Below are positions 59,943 through 64,000 of a stretch of 64,000 bases of DNA, piece after piece. A program made the position numbers and the translations under genes. This stretch comes from Pseudalkalibacillus hwajinpoensis (lineage in GTDB: Bacteria > Bacillota > Bacilli > Bacillales > Guptibacillaceae). Every line of letters starts with the position of its first letter. The stretch's first letter is position 1. A model generated the notes under the pieces. It did no database searches. It was not told the DNA's origin and was given only the letters and a program-made list of their open reading frames with translations. The stretch spans positions 3,596,001 through 3,660,000 of the forward strand of contig NZ_CP156674.1 in NCBI RefSeq assembly GCF_039851965.1, in the 5' to 3' direction.

Positions 59943-61058
59943 ATGGCTGAAAAACCGACACGCCAACCGGCGGAAGGTGAATTAACCATCGATCAAGTGA
60001 AAGAGCAGTTAGTGGAGCTTGGGAAAAAAACAAGCTTAATTACTTACTCTACGATCGTTGAACGGTTATCGCCGTTTGAACAAGATTCAGATCAAATGGA
60101 TGAATTCTTTGAATATCTAGAGGAACAGGGTGTTGAAGTAATAGAAGATAATTCAGACAACCCTTCACCTCAAGAAGTTGAAAAAGAAGAGGAATTTGAT
60201 TTAAATGACTTAAGTGTACCTCCAGGTGTCAAAATAAATGACCCTGTTAGAATGTATCTTAAAGAAATTGGTCGAGTTGATCTTCTATCAGCTCAGGAAG
60301 AGATCAGCCTAGCGCAGCGAATTGAAGAAGGCGACGAAGAGGCAAAGCGCCGTCTTGCGGAAGCAAACCTTCGACTCGTTGTTAGTATTGCAAAACGCTA
60401 CGTTGGTAGAGGTATGTTATTCTTAGACCTTATTCAAGAAGGTAACATGGGTCTTATTAAAGCAGTTGAGAAATTTGATTACCGTAAAGGTTATAAATTT
60501 AGTACGTATGCAACATGGTGGATTCGTCAGGCCATCACGCGTGCGATCGCTGACCAGGCTAGAACAATACGTATTCCGGTTCATATGGTTGAAACCATTA
60601 ACAAGTTGATTCGTGTTCAGCGTCAGCTTCTTCAGGATCTCGGTCGCGAGCCTTCTCCTGAAGAAATTGGTAAGGAAATGGATCTTTCACCGGAAAAAGT
60701 CCGTGAAATATTGAAAATAGCGCAGGAGCCTGTTTCACTTGAAACACCTATTGGTGAAGAAGACGATTCGCACCTGGGAGATTTTATTGAAGACCAAGAT
60801 GCATTGGCACCATCAGATGCAGCAGCATATGAGCTTCTTAAAGAACAGCTTGAAGATGTCCTCGATACTCTTACTGATCGTGAAGAGAATGTTCTTAGAC
60901 TTCGCTTTGGACTCGATGATGGCCGAACAAGAACTCTTGAAGAAGTAGGGCGTGTATTTGGCGTTACACGTGAGCGAATTCGCCAAATAGAAGCGAAGGC
61001 GCTACGTAAACTTCGTCATCCAAGCCGTAGCAAACGATTAAAAGATTTTCTTGAATAG
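59943..61058 (+). CDS. rpoD: Primary sigma factor SigA
   Basis: 371 residues from ATG 59943, with AGGAGGGG upstream; the frame from 59913 is not used. Region 1.1 (TIDQVKEQLVELGKK), 1.2 (DPVRMYLKEIGRVDLL), 2 (RLVVSIAKRYVGRGMLFLDL, YKFSTYATWWIRQAI) and 4 (GRVFGVTRERIRQIEAKALR). Length equals that of B. subtilis SigA. Confidence 0.98.
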   Translation: MAEKPTRQPAEGELTIDQVKEQLVELGKKTSLITYSTIVERLSPFEQDSDQMDEFFEYLEEQGVEVIEDNSDNPSPQEVEKEEEFDLNDLSVPPGVKINDPVRMYLKEIGRVDLLSAQEEISLAQRIEEGDEEAKRRLAEANLRLVVSIAKRYVGRGMLFLDLIQEGNMGLIKAVEKFDYRKGYKFSTYATWWIRQAITRAIADQARTIRIPVHMVETINKLIRVQRQLLQDLGREPSPEEIGKEMDLSPEKVREILKIAQEPVSLETPIGEEDDSHLGDFIEDQDALAPSDAAAYELLKEQLEDVLDTLTDREENVLRLRFGLDDGRTRTLEEVGRVFGVTRERIRQIEAKALRKLRHPSRSKRLKDFLE

Positions 61059-61070
61059 AATTCTATTCCC

Positions 61071-61100
61071 TCTGTCTGCTTTTGCAGACAGAGTTTTTTG
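61071..61100 (+). terminator. rpoD terminator
   Basis: CTCTGTCTGC (61071-61080), TTTT, GCAGACAGAG (61085-61094), then TTTTTT. It ends the yqxD-dnaG-rpoD operon. Confidence 0.93.
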
Positions 61101-61247
61101 CGTATTTTGGTCAGAAAATTAGAAATTTAATTGTTAAAAGGAAGAATGGGAGCGGTTGTCTCAATGTCAGACATGGAAATTCAGCCCCACTCAGACAAGA
61201 ATACATTTCTTGTAATTTATTTTACTGATTTTTCTTTCGTTTTGCAA

Positions 61248-61290
61248 ATGGCCGATGGCCATAAAAAATAGGCTATGGCTGTAGCTATAG
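61248..61290. repeat. Two adjacent short hairpins upstream of acd
   Basis: ATGGCC-GAT-GGCCAT (61248-61262) and CTATGGCT-GT-AGCTATAG (61273-61290, one G-U), separated by an A-rich spacer. The 61101-61347 part of the gap holds no supported gene; this is its only clear structure. Confidence 0.45.
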
Positions 61291-61349
61291 GAATCTTTTA
61301 CAACATTAACGAAAAAATAACATAAAAATTATTTTTATTTTCTAAAATG

Positions 61350-61396
61350 TTGAAAAAATCACATTTAAACGAGATAATAAAATGTAAGCGCATTCA
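61350..61396 (+). promoter_or_regulatory. acd promoter with CcpA cre site
   Basis: TTGAAA (61350-61355), 17 nt, GATAAT (61373-61378). TGTAAGCGCATTCA (61383-61396) matches the cre consensus TGWAARCGYTWNCW at all but one position and lies at the expected transcription start, where CcpA represses. Confidence 0.7.
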
Positions 61397-61429
61397 AAAT
61401 AGCGGCATTTTACAGGAGGTTTTCTAGAA

Positions 61430-62569
61430 ATGCATTTTGACTTAACAGAAGAGCAGAAAATGATTCAGAAGATGATCAGGGAGTTTGCAGATGAAAAAGT
61501 TGCACCTGCCGCAGAACAAAGGGACAAGGAAAAACGTTTTCCTAAAGAAATCTTTAAAGAACTTGGTGAGCTTGGCATAATGGGTTTACCGTTTCCTGAG
61601 GAGTATGGTGGAGGCGGGGCAGATACGATTAGTTTTGCAATCGTTGTAGAAGAGTTAAGCAGGGCATGTGGATCGACAGGTATTACGTATTCCGCTCATG
61701 TGTCATTAGGAGGGGCTCCCCTTCATTTATTTGGTTCAGAAGAACAAAAACAAAAGTACTTAGCACCTATTTGTTCGGGAGACTCTCTCGGAGCATTCGG
61801 ACTTACGGAACCAAATGCTGGGTCAGATGCTGGTGGTACAGAGACAGAAGCTGTTCTTGACAATGGAGAATGGGTTATCAATGGAAGCAAATGCTATATT
61901 ACAAATGCTTCCTATGCGGATCACCTTGCATTAACTGCCATTACTGACCGGAAAAATGGAGAAAAGGAAATCAGTGCAATCATTGTTCCAACATCTGCGC
62001 CTGGTTTTCGGGTTGTCGATAATTACGAGAAATTGGGTCTCCATTCTTCAAATACTACGGAACTTGTGATGGAAGATGTGAAAGTTCCAGAGGAGTACCT
62101 GTTAGGAAAGCGCGGAGATGGCTTCAGGCAGTTTCTAATTACATTGGATGGTGGACGTATAGGAATAGGCGCTATGGGTGTTGGAATCGCTCAGGCGGCA
62201 TATGAGAAAGCGCTACAGTACGCGAATGAACGTAAGCAGTTTGGACGCGCTATTTCTCGCTTTCAAGCCATTCAATTTAAACTTGCAGATATGGCGATGA
62301 AAATAGAACTCGCTCGAACAATGGTTTACAAGGCGGCATGGTTAAAAGATCAGGGAAAGAAATTCACGAAGGAAGCGTCAATTTGTAAATTGTATGCATC
62401 TGAAATTTGTATGGAAGTTTGTGACCAGGCAGTGCAAATACACGGCGGCAATGGATATATGCGTGATTACCATGTGGAACGGTATTTTAGAGATGCAAAG
62501 CTTCTTGAAATTGGCGAAGGAACGTCTGAAATCCAGCGCATGGTTATAGCTCGAGAAATTGGCTGTTAA
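61430..62569 (+). CDS. Acyl-CoA dehydrogenase
   Basis: 379 residues. FGLTEPNAGSDAGG, CYITNASYADH and the C-terminal LEIGEGTSEIQRMVIAREI with the catalytic Glu region. FAD enzyme oxidising acyl-CoA to enoyl-CoA in fatty-acid or branched-chain amino-acid breakdown; short- or branched-chain specificity is likely but not certain. ACAGGAGG ribosome-binding site. Probable operon with the acyl-CoA ligase 48 nt downstream, under a cre site. Confidence 0.94.
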   Translation: MHFDLTEEQKMIQKMIREFADEKVAPAAEQRDKEKRFPKEIFKELGELGIMGLPFPEEYGGGGADTISFAIVVEELSRACGSTGITYSAHVSLGGAPLHLFGSEEQKQKYLAPICSGDSLGAFGLTEPNAGSDAGGTETEAVLDNGEWVINGSKCYITNASYADHLALTAITDRKNGEKEISAIIVPTSAPGFRVVDNYEKLGLHSSNTTELVMEDVKVPEEYLLGKRGDGFRQFLITLDGGRIGIGAMGVGIAQAAYEKALQYANERKQFGRAISRFQAIQFKLADMAMKIELARTMVYKAAWLKDQGKKFTKEASICKLYASEICMEVCDQAVQIHGGNGYMRDYHVERYFRDAKLLEIGEGTSEIQRMVIAREIGC

Positions 62570-62617
62570 ACTGAACGAGCGCTCGATTAGAAGATTTTAC
62601 GAATAAGGGGTGTGTCT

Positions 62618-64000
62618 ATGAGTGAACTGCTTCATGAGACAATTGGTTCGATGCTTGAGAGACAGGCGGGTCAATATGGTAGCAGAGAAGCTGTTGTCTA
62701 CTCGAAAGAAGGTATTCGTTATACGTTTCACGAGTTCAATAAGGAAGTTGATCGAACAGCAAAGGCACTTTTACAACTTGGTGTAGAAAAAGGGGAACAT
62801 ATTGCTGTATGGGCAACAAACGTGCCCGAATGGTTACTGCTACAGTTTGCTACAGCGAAGGTAGGAGCTGTGCTGGTTACGGTTAATACCAACTACCAGA
62901 CAACCGAGCTTGAATATGTACTAAAACAGTCTGAAGCGAAACGCTTGTTTTTGATTAATGGCTTTAAAGGTACATCCTATCGGGAAGCCTTTTTGCTCCT
63001 TCAAAAAACTGGAGATAGAGTTACCAAAGGGAAGTGCTCACTCTCTGCATTACCAAACCTGAGAGACGCAGTTTATATTGGAGATGATCCCCCACCTTCA
63101 TTTATTGGATGGGAAGAATTTATTGAAGGAGGGAACTCTGTTAGCAATGAAGACTTTTCAAATCGAAGAGCAGAACTCCACCCTGATGACGTTATTAATA
63201 TGCAATATACTTCAGGCACAACTGGGTTTCCAAAAGGAGTCATGTTAACGCATTTTAATATTCTAAATAATGGCTATCAAATAGGACAGTGTATGGAGCT
63301 TAGTGAGCACGATCGGCTGTGTATTCCAGTACCTTTCTTCCATTGTTTTGGATGTGTTCTTGGAACGCTCGCTGCATTATCATCAGGTTCTTCCATCTAC
63401 CCAATTATAGAATTTGACCCGAAACTAGTCCTCCAAACGGTGTCGGATGAAAAGTGTACAGCCTTGCATGGCGTGCCAACCATGTTTATTTCTGAACTTA
63501 GTCTCCCGACGTTTGATACATTTGATTTAAGTTCCCTTCGTACGGGAATTATGGCTGGAAGTCCCTGTCCTATCGAAGTTATGAAAAACGTTATGAAACG
63601 AATGAATATGTCTGAAATTACAATTGCTTATGGTCAAACCGAGTCTTCCCCTGTTATTACTCAAACCAGAACAAATGATCCGGTTGAGTATAGAGTAAAC
63701 ACAGTTGGTAGAGCGTTGCCAAGGGTAGAAGTGAAGATTATCGATCCGCTTACAGGGGAAGAAGCGAAACATGGAGTGACGGGTGAACTGTGTACAAGGG
63801 GTTACCACGTTATGAAAGGCTATTATAATATGCCTGAGGCGACGAGTGAAGCGATTGATAAAGAAGAATGGCTTCATACGGGTGACCTTGCAAAAATGGA
63901 TGACAGTGGTTACGTTCAGATTACAGGACGTTTGAAAGATATGATTATTCGTGGAGGAGAAAATGTCTATCCACGTGAGATTGAGGAGTTTCTATACACG
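62618..64000 (+). CDS. AMP-binding acyl-CoA synthetase (partial)
   Basis: 461 residues from ATG 62618 (AAGGGGTG upstream), open to the right edge; the C-terminus is missing. YTSGTTGFPKGVMLTH (P-loop), AYGQTESSPV, WLHTGDLAKMDDSGY and GRLKDMIIRGGENVYP are the standard adenylation motifs. Activates a carboxylic acid to its CoA thioester, probably feeding the preceding dehydrogenase. Substrate not determinable; family similar to YngI-type ligases. Confidence 0.93.
   Translation, partial: MSELLHETIGSMLERQAGQYGSREAVVYSKEGIRYTFHEFNKEVDRTAKALLQLGVEKGEHIAVWATNVPEWLLLQFATAKVGAVLVTVNTNYQTTELEYVLKQSEAKRLFLINGFKGTSYREAFLLLQKTGDRVTKGKCSLSALPNLRDAVYIGDDPPPSFIGWEEFIEGGNSVSNEDFSNRRAELHPDDVINMQYTSGTTGFPKGVMLTHFNILNNGYQIGQCMELSEHDRLCIPVPFFHCFGCVLGTLAALSSGSSIYPIIEFDPKLVLQTVSDEKCTALHGVPTMFISELSLPTFDTFDLSSLRTGIMAGSPCPIEVMKNVMKRMNMSEITIAYGQTESSPVITQTRTNDPVEYRVNTVGRALPRVEVKIIDPLTGEEAKHGVTGELCTRGYHVMKGYYNMPEATSEAIDKEEWLHTGDLAKMDDSGYVQITGRLKDMIIRGGENVYPREIEEFLYT

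Noticed and set aside
1..64000. tRNA, rRNA, CRISPR arrays, transposases, prophage genes
   Set aside because: None was recognised by reading; there are no regularly spaced short repeats other than the 3.3 kb repeat, and no integrase or transposase motifs.

Overview
The window looks like part of the chromosome of an endospore-forming, low-to-moderate GC Bacillaceae bacterium. It carries sigK, gpr, sda, yqfC/yqfD, yqxA and YjcZ- and YrzI-type small proteins. A long central block follows the Bacillus subtilis order yqeG-yqeH-aroE-yhbY-nadD-yqeK-rsfS-yqeM-comER-comEA-comEB-comEC-yqzM-holA-rpsT-gpr-yqxA-lepA-hemW-hrcA-grpE-dnaK-dnaJ-prmA-rsmE-mtaB, then rpsU-yqeY-nfeD-floA-yqfB-yqfC-yqfD-phoH-pgpH-ybeY-dgkA-cdd-era-yqzL-recO-ccpN-ppsR-yqxD-dnaG-rpoD. 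The Mrp antiporter operon fits a halotolerant or alkalitolerant lifestyle, but I cannot name the species.

Layout. Positions 1-2.1 kb (minus) hold a ZorA/ZorB-like proton-channel and OmpA-domain pair, cut by the left edge. Positions 2.25-3.22 kb hold a single-promoter cluster of six very small ORFs. Three are YrzI-like, and the cluster has a sequestered first ribosome-binding site and a tandem hairpin attenuator. A ~120-bp-period intergenic repeat (3.26-3.51 kb) precedes nadE. Positions 4.5-11.4 kb are accessory and stress genes: a putative metallopeptidase, hmp with divergent nsrR and palindromic operators, an uninterrupted sigK, a WYL-like protein, an SGNH esterase, yfkAB and a YjcZ-like protein. 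Positions 11.4-16.7 kb (minus) are an Mrp operon that has A, C, D, E, F and G but no mrpB.

Positions 16.9-26.8 kb hold a lipoprotein, sda with DnaA boxes, the yqeG-yqeM housekeeping operon and the comE locus. In that locus comEC is a multiply frameshifted, internally deleted pseudogene. Positions 26.8-44.4 kb cover translation, sporulation and heat shock (CIRCE-controlled hrcA-grpE-dnaK), rRNA/tRNA/protein modification, deoC and rpsU-yqeY. A structured RNA candidate lies at about 44.4-44.57 kb. Positions 44.7-61.1 kb run from nfeD-floA to dnaG-rpoD. The right end (61.4-64 kb) is a probably CcpA-controlled acyl-CoA dehydrogenase and acyl-CoA ligase operon, cut by the right edge.

Against the B. 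subtilis order, four expected genes are missing or broken at otherwise intact loci: spoIIP (between gpr and yqxA), glyQ-glyS (between recO and ccpN), mrpB, and a functional comEC. No tRNA, rRNA, CRISPR array, transposase or prophage was recognised. All functional calls are by reading motifs and from remembered family knowledge; no database search was run.
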